A stretch of 38,809 nt of DNA from Candidatus Woesebacteria bacterium RIFCSPLOWO2_01_FULL_39_10 (GCA_001793015.1 MGHC01000029.1:15381-54189); one strand, 5' to 3'; shown: positions 26,001 to 35,818, counted from the first letter of the stretch. Translations and numbers: made by a program. The notes: generated by a model not told the origin, from the sequence alone.

Positions 26001-26361
26001 AAAGTGAAGCAAGTTTCGGGATAAAGAGGACAATTCCTACTAATAAAGCGGCAATCGCAGCAACCAAGACCATAGCCGCTGAGACATCTTTTGCTACTTT
26101 TGCATCAGGTTTGACTTCAGGACTTACCAAACTTACAACTGCTTCAAGTACCGTGTTAAGAAGTTCAAGTGCAATCACGAAAGATATTGTAAAAGCTAAT
26201 ATTAGCCATTCAATTGAATTGAATTTAAAAAAGATTGCTGCCAAAAGTACAATAACAGCTATAAAAGTATGTATCCTTAAATTTGGTTCCCTTCTGAATG
26301 CGGTTCGTATCCCCTCAAAAGCGTAAATAAAACTTTTGGTTGTAGAGTGTCTTAAGCCCAT
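25993..26361 (-). CDS. dgkA: Diacylglycerol kinase family protein
   Basis: AFEGIRTAFRREPNLRIHTFIA, ALELLNTVLEAVVSLVSPE. Confidence 0.92.
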   Translation of the reverse strand: MGLRHSTTKSFIYAFEGIRTAFRREPNLRIHTFIAVIVLLAAIFFKFNSIEWLILAFTISFVIALELLNTVLEAVVSLVSPEVKPDAKVAKDVSAAMVLVAAIAALLVGIVLFIPKLASLFT

Positions 26362-26515
26362 ATATTTTTAGTATACTACGCAAACCAGTTGGAAAAGTAA
26401 AAGAAATACAGTATTCTAAGATTATCGTTAATTTTATGAAAAAGTACTATGTATTTCTTCTTTCTGTCTGCACAAACTCTGAAAATATAGTAACGAGGAT
26501 TGTAATCTACGAATA

Positions 26516-27019
26516 ATGAACCCGGCTGTTTTATCAGGTCAGACATCCCTCACAATTACCTTTTTGGCAAGTTTTTTAATTTGGTTTATGTTCTTGGGTT
26601 TGACAATCCTTTGGCTAATTGATGGAAGAATTAAAAAAGAACAAGCATTCCACGCATTTTTAAGTGCGCTTATTGCATGGGGAATTGCAAGTATGATTAA
26701 AAACTTGTTTCCCACACCCCGACCGTTTGAAACCTTAGGATTAACACCTTTGACCATAACAATACCTAGCGATGGTGGATTCCCCTCCGAACACGCAGCA
26801 ACAGCTTGGGCGCTTGGACTAACAGTATGGATGCACGATAAAAAATACGGCCTTTTATTTATTCTTGGTGCAATAGGAGTAAGCATGGGTAGAGTTTTAA
26901 GTAATGTTCACTTTCCCGCGGACATCATTGTTGGAAGTTCAATTGGAATTGCCGTATCCTATCTTTTTGAGAAACTACATTTATATAGAGTTCTAACCGG
27001 AAGAAAAAATAGAGGTTGA
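26516..27019 (+). CDS. PAP2-family phosphatase
   Basis: KNLFPTPRPFE, PSEHAATAWAL, GRVLSNVHFPADIIVG. Confidence 0.92.
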   Translation: MNPAVLSGQTSLTITFLASFLIWFMFLGLTILWLIDGRIKKEQAFHAFLSALIAWGIASMIKNLFPTPRPFETLGLTPLTITIPSDGGFPSEHAATAWALGLTVWMHDKKYGLLFILGAIGVSMGRVLSNVHFPADIIVGSSIGIAVSYLFEKLHLYRVLTGRKNRG

Positions 27020-27027
27020 TATTCCTA

Positions 27028-27056
27028 TTGACTTTTAGCAGATAACCAGTTAGACT
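27028..27056 (+). promoter_or_regulatory. Candidate sigma-70 promoter of lon
   Basis: TTGACT (27028-27033), 17-bp spacer, TAGACT (27051-27056). Confidence 0.5.
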
Positions 27057-27063
27057 GCTAAAA
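27033..27063. promoter_or_regulatory. CIRCE-like inverted repeat (possible HrcA operator) upstream of lon
   Basis: TTTTAGCAG-N13-CTGCTAAAA; equivalently TTAGCAGAT-N9-GACTGCTAA versus CIRCE TTAGCACTC-N9-GAGTGCTAA. Confidence 0.65.
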
Positions 27064-27075
27064 CAAATTAAATTC

Positions 27076-29544
27076 ATGGCTGAAGAAGTTACAAAACTAT
27101 TTCGTCAAATTCCAGTTGTTGCAATTCGCGGATCAGTTGTATTTCCTCACACAGACGCTGTTCTATCCTTCGGAAGAAAGAAAAGTGTTGCTGCTATTAA
27201 TGCTTCTTTTCAAGAAGATAAGGTTATAGGAATTTTTACTCAAAAAGACGCACGAATGCCTGATCCGGACGTTGAAGATCTATATAAAGTTGGAACTATA
27301 GCAACTATTACTCAAATGATGTCAACGGAAGGAGAAATTCATGCCGTTGTAAAAGGTCAAGCAAGGATTCGGCTAGTTGATTTGATCTCTCGTGAACCCC
27401 ATTTAATTGCCAAGGTAGAAGAGATTTATACAGAACTTGGTGCTGCAGGAGATCAGATTGAGGCGCTTGCAAATAAAATTTCAGAACTTTTTAAAAAGTC
27501 AATTAATCTTGGTAAACAGGCAGAGATTATGGCTGTAATGAAACTAGTATCTGGAAAAGTTGAACCTGAGGAATTAGTAGATCAAGTGGCATCTTTACTT
27601 GAAGTTAAAACTAAAAGTAAGCAAGAACTTCTTGAAACAATATCACTAAAGGCTCGCTTGCAGAAAGTTTTGGAACACCTTGCTCACGAGGTGAATGTAT
27701 TGGAACTGGAGCGGACAATTTCCACAAAGACCCAAAAAAGGTTTGAAGATCAGATGAGGAAGGCAATGTTACGAGAGAAAAAGAGAACAATTGAAGAAGA
27801 ACTAGGAGAGGGTGAGGAAGGGGATTTAAGTAATGAGGAATTAGATGACTACAGAAAAAAAATTAAGAGTGCGAACATGCCCAAGGATGTTCATGAGAAA
27901 GCGGATAAAGAACTAAAACGGCTTTCTCAGTTATCTCCCCACAATCCTGAAGGCGGTTACATAAGAAATTATCTTGATTGGTTGACTGACATGCCGTGGG
28001 ATATTCAATCGCCTAATAATGTTTCAATTGCCAAAGCAGCAAAAATTTTGGAAAAGGATCACTACGGTATCAAAAAAGTCAAAGAAAGAATTTTAGAATA
28101 TTTGGCCGTGATGCAGATTAAAAAGGAGTCTAAAAAAAATTTGAAGGAAGATGATAAAGATAAAAGTAAAGATACTGACCAAACGCCGAATGTAAGCGAT
28201 TCACAACCCACAATCCTTTGCTTTATAGGCCCCCCCGGAGTCGGCAAAACTTCAATTGGAAAATCAATTGCTCGAGCACTTGGAAGAAAATTTGTGAGAA
28301 TGTCACTTGGAGGGATAAGGGATGAAGCAGAAATTCGAGGTCATAGAAGGACATATGTAGGTGCCTTACCTGGCCGAATAATTCAAGGAGTTAAAAACGC
28401 TGGGACAAAAAATCCTGTTTTTATGCTTGATGAAATAGATAAAATCGGGATTGATTTCAGAGGAGATCCTTCTTCTGCACTTTTGGAAGCACTGGATCCT
28501 GAACAAAATAGAGAGTTTTCAGATCATTACTTGGAAGTTCCGTTCGATCTTTCACAAGTTATGTTTATTTGTACAGGAAACGTGATGGAGAAAATTCCAG
28601 TTGCACTAAGAGATAGAATGGAAGTAATACGCTTTCCTGGTTACACACAAGATGAAAAGTATAATATAGCAAAACAATTTCTTTGGCCAAAACAATTAAG
28701 ACTTCATGGATTAGAGAAAAAAGAAATTAAAGCTGAAAAGAGCGCTCTTGATGAAATTATCAACCGTTATACAAGAGAGGCCGGTGTACGAGAACTTGAG
28801 CGCAGTCTTGCGACAGCCTTCAGAAAAATTGCCCGTCTTGTTGCGGAAGGCAAAAATTATCCAAAAGTCGTAAAAATAACTGATGTCAGAAAGTTTCTGG
28901 GGCCGCAGAGATTCAGTTCTCAAATTGCAGAGAAAAATGATGAAGCAGGTATGGCTACAGGACTTGCAGTTACAGCTGCCGGCGGGGAAATATTATTTAT
29001 TGAAGTAGCACTTACCCCTGGGAAAGGAAAACTTACTTTAACAGGGCAGCTAGGTGATGTTATGAAAGAGTCGGCTAAAGCTGCTTTCACTTGGGCAAAA
29101 GCGCATTATTTGGAATTGGGACTTAATGCCGACTACGTCCAGGCAATTGACGTTCATGTACACGTCCCGGAGGGTGCGGTTCCGAAAGATGGCCCATCGG
29201 CAGGAACTGCTATTGCAACAGCACTAGTATCAGCTTTAACCGGAGTTACTACAAAAAGAGATGTTGCAATGACAGGCGAAATTACCTTGAGAGGTCGGGT
29301 TCTTGAGATAGGTGGAGTTAAGGAAAAAGTTATTGCAGGGCACCGTGCAGGACTTAAGAAAATAGTTTTACCAAAAGATAACGAAAAAGACATGGAAGAT
29401 GTTCCGGAAAAAGTACAAAAAGATATTAAATTTGTATTTGCTAGCAGTATTGACGAGGTACTCGAACAAGCTCTTAATAAATGGCCGGTTGTTAAAGAAA
29501 AACCCACTCTCATCAGGCATCAAACTTATATCGCAGCAAGTTAG
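27076..29544 (+). CDS. lon: ATP-dependent Lon protease (LonA)
   Basis: GPPGVGKTSIGKSIARALGRKFVRMSLGGIRDEAEIRGHRRTYVGALPG; catalytic KDGPSAGTAIATAL. Confidence 0.97.
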   Translation: MAEEVTKLFRQIPVVAIRGSVVFPHTDAVLSFGRKKSVAAINASFQEDKVIGIFTQKDARMPDPDVEDLYKVGTIATITQMMSTEGEIHAVVKGQARIRLVDLISREPHLIAKVEEIYTELGAAGDQIEALANKISELFKKSINLGKQAEIMAVMKLVSGKVEPEELVDQVASLLEVKTKSKQELLETISLKARLQKVLEHLAHEVNVLELERTISTKTQKRFEDQMRKAMLREKKRTIEEELGEGEEGDLSNEELDDYRKKIKSANMPKDVHEKADKELKRLSQLSPHNPEGGYIRNYLDWLTDMPWDIQSPNNVSIAKAAKILEKDHYGIKKVKERILEYLAVMQIKKESKKNLKEDDKDKSKDTDQTPNVSDSQPTILCFIGPPGVGKTSIGKSIARALGRKFVRMSLGGIRDEAEIRGHRRTYVGALPGRIIQGVKNAGTKNPVFMLDEIDKIGIDFRGDPSSALLEALDPEQNREFSDHYLEVPFDLSQVMFICTGNVMEKIPVALRDRMEVIRFPGYTQDEKYNIAKQFLWPKQLRLHGLEKKEIKAEKSALDEIINRYTREAGVRELERSLATAFRKIARLVAEGKNYPKVVKITDVRKFLGPQRFSSQIAEKNDEAGMATGLAVTAAGGEILFIEVALTPGKGKLTLTGQLGDVMKESAKAAFTWAKAHYLELGLNADYVQAIDVHVHVPEGAVPKDGPSAGTAIATALVSALTGVTTKRDVAMTGEITLRGRVLEIGGVKEKVIAGHRAGLKKIVLPKDNEKDMEDVPEKVQKDIKFVFASSIDEVLEQALNKWPVVKEKPTLIRHQTYIAAS

Positions 29545-29916
29545 TTACCTCCAAGGAGTTTTATTCAAAACAGGTTTTGTAGGATCTGGAGTATTTGGAG
29601 TAATTACGTCTTTTGTTGCGGTCTCGTTTTCGATCTCAACTTCTATACCGCCAAAACGCTTTGCTATAAAGTTATAAGTGGCAGCGGAAATTGCAACCAT
29701 CACGCCGCCAAGAATTGCATAAAGAAAAGGTAGTACTAACATAAAAATACCTCCGAAGATTGCTCCGAACATACCAAAATTACCTGAATTAGTAAAACCA
29801 CCTATCAAAAGTGAGATTACGAAAAGAGGAATAAAAATAGGAAGAGTTATAGCAAAATAAAAAATGGCAACGACTTTTGCCGTCTGTTTCACTCCGATTC
29901 TTTTGATCTGTGCCAT
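29545..29916 (-). CDS. Hypothetical membrane protein
   Basis: Start set to MAQIKRIGVKQTAKV (29916), because the longer ORF to 30132 reads through tRNA-Glu; two hydrophobic segments. Confidence 0.75.
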   Translation of the reverse strand: MAQIKRIGVKQTAKVVAIFYFAITLPIFIPLFVISLLIGGFTNSGNFGMFGAIFGGIFMLVLPFLYAILGGVMVAISAATYNFIAKRFGGIEVEIENETATKDVITPNTPDPTKPVLNKTPWR

Positions 29917-30000
29917 CAATTTATCATAACATACGTTGAGGTTGAGGCGTATTTGAGATAAAATACAGGTTGAATTCTTTGGTAATTGAAAATTAATCGC

Positions 30001-30073
30001 GGCCCTGTCATCTAGTGGACTAGGATACTGGGTTCTCATCCCAGACACTGGGGTTCGAATCCCCACAGGGTCA
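30001..30073 (+). tRNA. tRNA-Glu (CUC)
   Basis: Acceptor GGCCCTG/CAGGGTC, anticodon arm CTGGG-TTCTCAT-CCCAG, T-arm TGGGG-TTCGAAT-CCCCA; CCA not encoded. Confidence 0.93.
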
Positions 30074-30085
30074 CACGTAGGTTCT

Positions 30086-30100
30086 TCCGCCAGAGGCGGA
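30086..30100. repeat. Short palindrome TCCGCC-AGA-GGCGGA just downstream of tRNA-Glu
   Basis: Perfect 6-bp arms. Confidence 0.7.
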
Positions 30101-30187
30101 CAGGCATCCTGCAAACCTGGATGAGTAACCAATTTGATTACAAATTGTCGAATTCCAGTAGGGTCACCGCGACTTATAGCCTTATAT

Positions 30188-30778
30188 TCATTCGATGGTG
30201 TTGGAAATTATGATTTGGTGTAGCTGATCTAAGTATCTACCATTAGAAATATCGTGATTAACCTCTTCTAAAAAGATCAAATGCTTATCTCCTTTTAAAT
30301 TCTTGAACACGTCTTTGGCTCTTTTCTCAATTTGCGGTCCTTCTTTGGTACCATATAGTACATATGTTTTAGTACTTATTTTTTGAGCTGCATTTTTACT
30401 ATTTATAGCCTCTAAATCTTTGACGCGATTTTTCCCAACATTTTCCTTCCAAGACTTTTTAAGATATGGTAAATCCTCTGAAAAATAAGGCGACAGAGAG
30501 CATAAAATAAGAAGATCCATCTTAATTTTACTGGCAGCTATAAAGGCAATAAGGGTCCCAAAAGAAAATCCTAAGACACATGTGTACTCAGATTGTTTGC
30601 TATTGGCCAAACTTATAAAGTTTTCAGTGTTTTGTGAAATTGTTGAGTTATCCCACTTCACATCTACATATATAGGTTCAATGTTTGCTTCTCTAAAAAA
30701 CCTACCTATGTTGAGATAAGCTTTTTCTTTAGGAGATGATTTGAACGAAGGGATGATATAAGCTATTTTTCTTCCCAC
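30188..30778 (-). CDS. Alpha/beta hydrolase-like protein
   Basis: VLGFSFGTLIAFIAAS nucleophile-elbow motif; C-terminal EVNHDIS. Confidence 0.6.
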   Translation of the reverse strand: MGRKIAYIIPSFKSSPKEKAYLNIGRFFREANIEPIYVDVKWDNSTISQNTENFISLANSKQSEYTCVLGFSFGTLIAFIAASKIKMDLLILCSLSPYFSEDLPYLKKSWKENVGKNRVKDLEAINSKNAAQKISTKTYVLYGTKEGPQIEKRAKDVFKNLKGDKHLIFLEEVNHDISNGRYLDQLHQIIISNTIE

Positions 30779-30865
30779 ATACCCATATTACATGAGGTTT
30801 ATCGTATGTATGAAATAGACGTTTTACAAAGGTGTTCAAATTACAGTACAGTGGGCTCACTCAAA

Positions 30866-31303
30866 TTATTCCCATCTTAGATATGCCAAAGTTATTGCAC
30901 TAATGATTGCGTAAGGAATACTAAGAATCGTTAAAACCATTAGTGTCGGTATTAATACAGCTGCCAGGCCACAAACGGATCCGAAAAGTATGCCATAGCA
31001 ACCATCCGGTCTAAGACCACTCATACCACCAGCAACTGCAGGGATTATTAAGAACACTATTAAGTCAAATACAAAGTATATAGGTATTGCGTATCTGGTT
31101 AATTTTTTGTAATTGTTATGCATATAAAAAAGAGTTGCGATTTGGACTGAGGCAAGAATGAAGGTTACTAAAAAAACTATCAAATTTCCGTATTGTCCTA
31201 GAACAATATAATATATTGACGTGCTCAAAAATCCTTTCAGCGGAGGAAAAATAAGTTGAACGATACGCTTCACTATCCAAATTATATGCAAATCGAAGGG
31301 CAA
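30866..31303 (-). CDS. Hypothetical integral membrane protein
   Basis: Multiple hydrophobic segments. Confidence 0.65.
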   Translation of the reverse strand: MPFDLHIIWIVKRIVQLIFPPLKGFLSTSIYYIVLGQYGNLIVFLVTFILASVQIATLFYMHNNYKKLTRYAIPIYFVFDLIVFLIIPAVAGGMSGLRPDGCYGILFGSVCGLAAVLIPTLMVLTILSIPYAIISAITLAYLRWE

Positions 31304-31419
31304 GGTAAACAGATCAACTGATTAGTTGGTCCGAGTCCCTGTTTACACTTAAAAATTTCATATGAAATTTTAATAGTGTGGGGTCACAGATGTTAAACTA
31401 CGCCTTTTTATTCGTATAT

Positions 31420-32154
31420 TTATTTTGTGTACAGATCGTTCAAAGTGACGAATGATCCAGGCCGATTTATTGTTTCTCTTATACGATCTTTCATGACAGT
31501 TTCTGTAGTCTGCAATACAACCGATTGATTGTAGTATGGATCGACATAATAGCAATTTTCTCCGAGCTTGACCCAGCTCGTTGCATGATTTCCCGATCCG
31601 ACAAAGACGGCGACAGTTTCTTGAGATGATATCCTCGCTAAAGCATTTTCTGGATCTCCCTGTACAACATCCCCACCTTCAAATCTCTGTACGTTGGGAG
31701 AAACTGCAGTTCTAAATAGTAATGCCGAATTTGTGTTTGTTAAAGGTTCGTAAGGGTTATCAACCTTAATGTATAAATTATCAACATCATCTTCTCCACT
31801 GAAAAGCTCAGCATGTTCTTCTTGTGCATTTAATATCAATGGAATAGTTAAGTCGGTTTCTACTGACGACAAATCGAATTGTGGATTAGCTTTTAAATAC
31901 TCTTCTATTGCAGGATTAATAGCCATACCAGCTTTTGATAAAATGATCGCTGTATTTAAAGCTGTATATTCAGCACAGTTGCCTTCAAATGTTTGCTTAA
32001 TTAACTCAAGACTTTGTTGTCTTCCGTTAAGCTCCAAAACGGTCGTTCTTACTTCATAATCGCGAGGTGCAGCCAATCTACCTTCAGGTACAACAATTGG
32101 TCTAATTTCTTGAGCTGTCTGTTCTAGAACTACTTCATCTTCTGACATAAACAA
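31420..32154 (-). CDS. Hypothetical protein, possible papain/transglutaminase-like fold
   Basis: GNCAEYTALNTAIIL (Cys) and GSGNHATSWVKLGENCYYVDPYYN (His...Asp) spacing. Confidence 0.55.
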   Translation of the reverse strand: MFMSEDEVVLEQTAQEIRPIVVPEGRLAAPRDYEVRTTVLELNGRQQSLELIKQTFEGNCAEYTALNTAIILSKAGMAINPAIEEYLKANPQFDLSSVETDLTIPLILNAQEEHAELFSGEDDVDNLYIKVDNPYEPLTNTNSALLFRTAVSPNVQRFEGGDVVQGDPENALARISSQETVAVFVGSGNHATSWVKLGENCYYVDPYYNQSVVLQTTETVMKDRIRETINRPGSFVTLNDLYTK

Positions 32155-32194
32155 TACTTTATTATATAACTACTAAGCTTGCAAAGAGTTATCA

Positions 32195-33247
32195 TCACTT
32201 TGCCTTCTCCTTTTTAGTCAATAGTTTTTCTTCGTAAATAAGGTATTGCAACACATTTAAAATTAATAAACCGATAATAAGTCCTGTTATTGCTCCGAGC
32301 TCCTCCTCTAAAAACCTAAAAAACTGTGTTAAGAAAATAGAAACAAGAACGGCATATTTGAAAATTTCGTATGCTTTTTTTCTTGAACCTTTGTGAAGTA
32401 GAAAATATACACCTACAATTACCAAAACACCTGATATTACTGAAAAAATAAGTTGCCCCCATTGTGCAAAAGACTCAGTATTTTGCAGAGACAACAAGGC
32501 TTGGATAACATTAAAAATTGAAGCTACAACAAAAAATGATACAATTGCTTTCACAAATTTTGAGGCATGAATAAGTTGAATATATTTTTCTTTTGCAACA
32601 CTTCTTATCTTGTGGAAAATATTAGGTACCGAAAGCGGACTTGTTGAAATTTTATCCAAGGCCTGTGTAAGCAAGTTTACGATCGGATTATCTTGGTCGC
32701 TTTTTTTTAAAAATCTATAGGCTTTCCTTTTTTCCAAAACGTCCAAGTCGTGCATAATAACTTGCTTGATCATTTCGAGTGCATTAATCGCATATTCTTG
32801 TTTATTGGGTTTGAAATATTTTTCTATAGCCCGCGCGCCTAAAAAAAGGAGAACAAAAATAACATAAATTAGGGCAATTGTTGGTTGATAAAAATAGTCG
32901 TTATCATTTGTGATAAATTTCCCAAGTTCGTCTAAAAACATTCCGAATCCTATCCCACCAACATATGAAGCGATATGTTTGGTTTCTTTGTTTAGAAAAA
33001 CCAAAAGTCCAATGAGGGCTAAAAACATCAAAAATCCTCCCACAAGCATATGGGCTATATGGAAGTTTTCACCTCCAAGTTGAGGGTAGCCGGTTATTGC
33101 GAGAAAAAGTCTAATTACAAGAATAGAGGCTATAGCTGAAACCAAAAAATTTTCAACTAAATCTCCAGCTTCGACATCTCGAGGGAAGTAGTGAAAGCTT
33201 AGTCGCGTCACAAATAAATTATGCATCAAAAAGTTACTCCAAGCCAC
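32195..33247 (-). CDS. Hypothetical integral membrane protein
   Basis: Multiple hydrophobic segments in the N- and C-terminal parts. Confidence 0.7.
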   Translation of the reverse strand: MAWSNFLMHNLFVTRLSFHYFPRDVEAGDLVENFLVSAIASILVIRLFLAITGYPQLGGENFHIAHMLVGGFLMFLALIGLLVFLNKETKHIASYVGGIGFGMFLDELGKFITNDNDYFYQPTIALIYVIFVLLFLGARAIEKYFKPNKQEYAINALEMIKQVIMHDLDVLEKRKAYRFLKKSDQDNPIVNLLTQALDKISTSPLSVPNIFHKIRSVAKEKYIQLIHASKFVKAIVSFFVVASIFNVIQALLSLQNTESFAQWGQLIFSVISGVLVIVGVYFLLHKGSRKKAYEIFKYAVLVSIFLTQFFRFLEEELGAITGLIIGLLILNVLQYLIYEEKLLTKKEKAK

Positions 33248-33477
33248 TTTTTAAACTTTTCGAACCTAAAATTACAAGATTAGAAGCCGCGATCCATCTT
33301 GACAAGAGGTCAAAGAATATATACAATTTCGTCTATTGTGTACATGCTAAGAGTTCCCTCCCTTATTTTTTGCACCCAGATTAACAAGGTCTCTGGGTAG
33401 TTTGTGGGAGCGTTTTTCGCAAAAAACTTTTCCACAAGATACCAAAAAATGGCGGGGAATTTTTTTTTGAAACAAAT

Positions 33478-33945
33478 ATGAACGGACATAAAAAAATTCA
33501 AGTTACAAAAGAAGGTTTGGATTCGATAAAAGATGAACTCGATATACTCATTGAGGTCAAAAGACCCAAAGTAGTCGAGAGGCTTTCCAATGCCAGGACC
33601 CAAGGAGATTTGGCAGAAAATAGTGATTATCACAACGCAAAAGACGAGCTGGAATTTTTGGACGGACGAATTGCCGAACTTGAAGATGTTTTGAAAAATT
33701 CAGAAGTTCTTAGTCAAGGCTCAAACGGTGGTGGAATTTCAGTGGGAACCAAAGTCACTCTAAAAACAAATGGCCAAAAACACATTTTTCATATCGTTGG
33801 AGAGTGGGAAGCGGATCCTATTCAGAAAAAGATTTCCCACACTTCTCCTTTGGGACACGCATTGATTGGGAAAAGAGTGGGAGAGAAAGTGGAAGTCGAA
33901 GCGCCTGTCGGAAAAGTAATATATGAAATATTATCGATTGAGTAA
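33478..33945 (+). CDS. greA: Transcription elongation factor GreA/GreB family
   Basis: RTQGDLAENSDYHNAKDELEFLDGRIAELEDVLKNSEV; SHTSPLGHALIGKRVGEKVEVEAPVG. Confidence 0.96.
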   Translation: MNGHKKIQVTKEGLDSIKDELDILIEVKRPKVVERLSNARTQGDLAENSDYHNAKDELEFLDGRIAELEDVLKNSEVLSQGSNGGGISVGTKVTLKTNGQKHIFHIVGEWEADPIQKKISHTSPLGHALIGKRVGEKVEVEAPVGKVIYEILSIE

Positions 33946-34006
33946 TCAAGTTATATCTAAGAAGGCGACAGCTTCCTAACGGGGGTTGTTGTTTTGTGTT
34001 GATTAC

Positions 34007-34030
34007 AGCCTCCTAAAAGGAGGCTTTTTT
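34007..34030 (+). terminator. Rho-independent terminator after greA
   Basis: AGCCTCCT-aaa-AGGAGGCTTTTTT. Confidence 0.85.
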
Positions 34031-34042
34031 AATGGAAAAAAT

Positions 34043-35353
34043 ATGTCTGAAAGACTCTTACCAGTAGATAGCCAAGATCAAGTTGAAATAGCCCGAAATA
34101 TTGAGTCAAGGCTGTGGGAGGCAAATATTGCATACGGGCCTGATGATGATCCAAGGCTATGGAGAATTAGTCCAAGGTATTTTGTTATTAGGCAGCAATC
34201 TCTGGATCAGATTAAGGCACAGGCCGCGATTATGCCCAGAATCGTTCATGCAATCAATTCTTTAGACGATGATTCTTGGAATCCTAGCACTCCATACTAT
34301 TTCAGGTTTGATGCAACAGTAGACGACAAAGGAAAAGTGGTACCCATGGAGTTTCAGAATGAGGTTCCTGTTGAAGATGCTACAGTAGACACAAACAGAG
34401 GAATTTATGAAGATTTGGTTCCCCTGCCAGCGGGTTGTAGCAATCCTTTTGTGGGCAGTGTCAACGGAATAACACGTGCTTTGAAAAGAAGCGAGAATAG
34501 TCATGGAGGAGTCGGAATTGTCGTACCAAGTACTAGGGAATACTATCTTAGGGACTATAGGAAAACTGCTAGAATGCTTCAGCAAAGGGGAATCAACGCC
34601 TGGGTTGAGGAAGGGAGTTTGGATTTAAATGGAGATGGACTTCATGGCACAAATGGAAGGATACACACAGTGTACAGGGCTTTTACGAGAAAAGATCTTT
34701 TGGAAGAGGGGAGATTAATCGGCAATGACACTATAAAAAGAGCTTATGAAACGGGCCAAGTGGATATTTTCCCTCAGTTTTCTAGTGCAGTTGAAGATAA
34801 AGGAGTTATGGCCGCTTTGTTTATGCCAGACTTCCAGGACAGGTTAACAGATGCTTTAGGTGGCGAGGAAGCGTATAGATTCGCCCAGAGTCAGTTTCCG
34901 TTCACTTGGCTATGTAACGCTGGGGCTCCGCCTACTGCAGGTGGGAAAGAAAGAGGTTGGGGGTCTTACTATATGAGCGAGGGAGCATGGAAAGAAGGCT
35001 ATGTGCTCAAACCTCGGAGGAGCTTTGGCTCTGCCGGGATGTTTACTTCTAGAGATTTATCACTGCCAAAATGGAGAGAGGCAGTTTTGGAAGCATTAAC
35101 AAACCAACACGGAAATTACGTAATACAAAAACAAGTCGAACAAAGGAGATTTTGGGCAGAAGTTTTGGAAGGTGGGCAAATAGTAAGGACTGATCCAAAC
35201 CTTGGAGTAAGATTATCGGTTACATGCATTGTTGAAGAGGGCAATTCCGAAGTAGTAGAGGTTGATGCATGTTTATCGCGGGGATCTCGTGTTCACGGAA
35301 CTAGAGAATCAGTGCTTATGCCGGTTGTTGTTAAAGGCAATAAACATGATTAA
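34043..35353 (+). CDS. Hypothetical protein, possibly ATP-grasp-like
   Basis: Start trimmed to MSERLLPVD after the terminator; YVLKPRRSFGSAGMFTSRD resembles an ATP-grasp loop; YYFRFDATVDDKGKVVPMEFQ. Confidence 0.55.
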   Translation: MSERLLPVDSQDQVEIARNIESRLWEANIAYGPDDDPRLWRISPRYFVIRQQSLDQIKAQAAIMPRIVHAINSLDDDSWNPSTPYYFRFDATVDDKGKVVPMEFQNEVPVEDATVDTNRGIYEDLVPLPAGCSNPFVGSVNGITRALKRSENSHGGVGIVVPSTREYYLRDYRKTARMLQQRGINAWVEEGSLDLNGDGLHGTNGRIHTVYRAFTRKDLLEEGRLIGNDTIKRAYETGQVDIFPQFSSAVEDKGVMAALFMPDFQDRLTDALGGEEAYRFAQSQFPFTWLCNAGAPPTAGGKERGWGSYYMSEGAWKEGYVLKPRRSFGSAGMFTSRDLSLPKWREAVLEALTNQHGNYVIQKQVEQRRFWAEVLEGGQIVRTDPNLGVRLSVTCIVEEGNSEVVEVDACLSRGSRVHGTRESVLMPVVVKGNKHD

Positions 35354-35789
35354 AGCTATTATATTTGACTTCAATCGTACTTTATTCGATCCTCTCAGAA
35401 ATGTTCCATTCACCGGTGCATTAGAACTCATTTTGAATTTAAAAAAAATATTTAGATTGGGACTAGTAAGTACTGGGGGAGAAAGTCGAGTCGCTACAAT
35501 TTCGGAAAGTGGTTTGAGAGAACACTTTGACTATATAAGAGTAGTAGAACAAAAAAATGAACAGGTGTTTCTCGATTTCCTGAAAAGATTCAATTTTGAG
35601 CCTCAAGAACTTGCGGTTGTTGGAGACTACTTAGGCGACGAAATAGCATGCGGTAACAAAATTGGTGCGGTAACTATATGGTACAAAGAGTGGGCAGCGC
35701 TAACAATGAAAGTAGAAAATGAAGGACACAAGCCTCAATTTATTGCAGAAAGCTATAAAGACATTCAAAAAATACTGAGTGTGAAATGA
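35347..35789 (+). CDS. HAD-superfamily hydrolase
   Basis: IIFDFNRTLFDPL (DxDxT-like), LVSTGGESR, VVGDYLGDEIACGNKIGAVTIWY; start at MIKAIIFDF. Confidence 0.85.
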
Positions 35790-35818
35790 AGTAGTACTTT
35801 TGCTAAACTTGGAGGAGT

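Noticed and set aside
29917-30132. N-terminal extension of ORF 29545..30132
   Set aside because: It is the antisense reading of tRNA-Glu (CDPVGIRTPVSGMRTQYPSPLDDRA is a typical tRNA artefact).
33986-34042. N-terminal extension of ORF 33986..35353
   Set aside because: Passes through the greA Rho-independent terminator hairpin; a better start lies at 34043.
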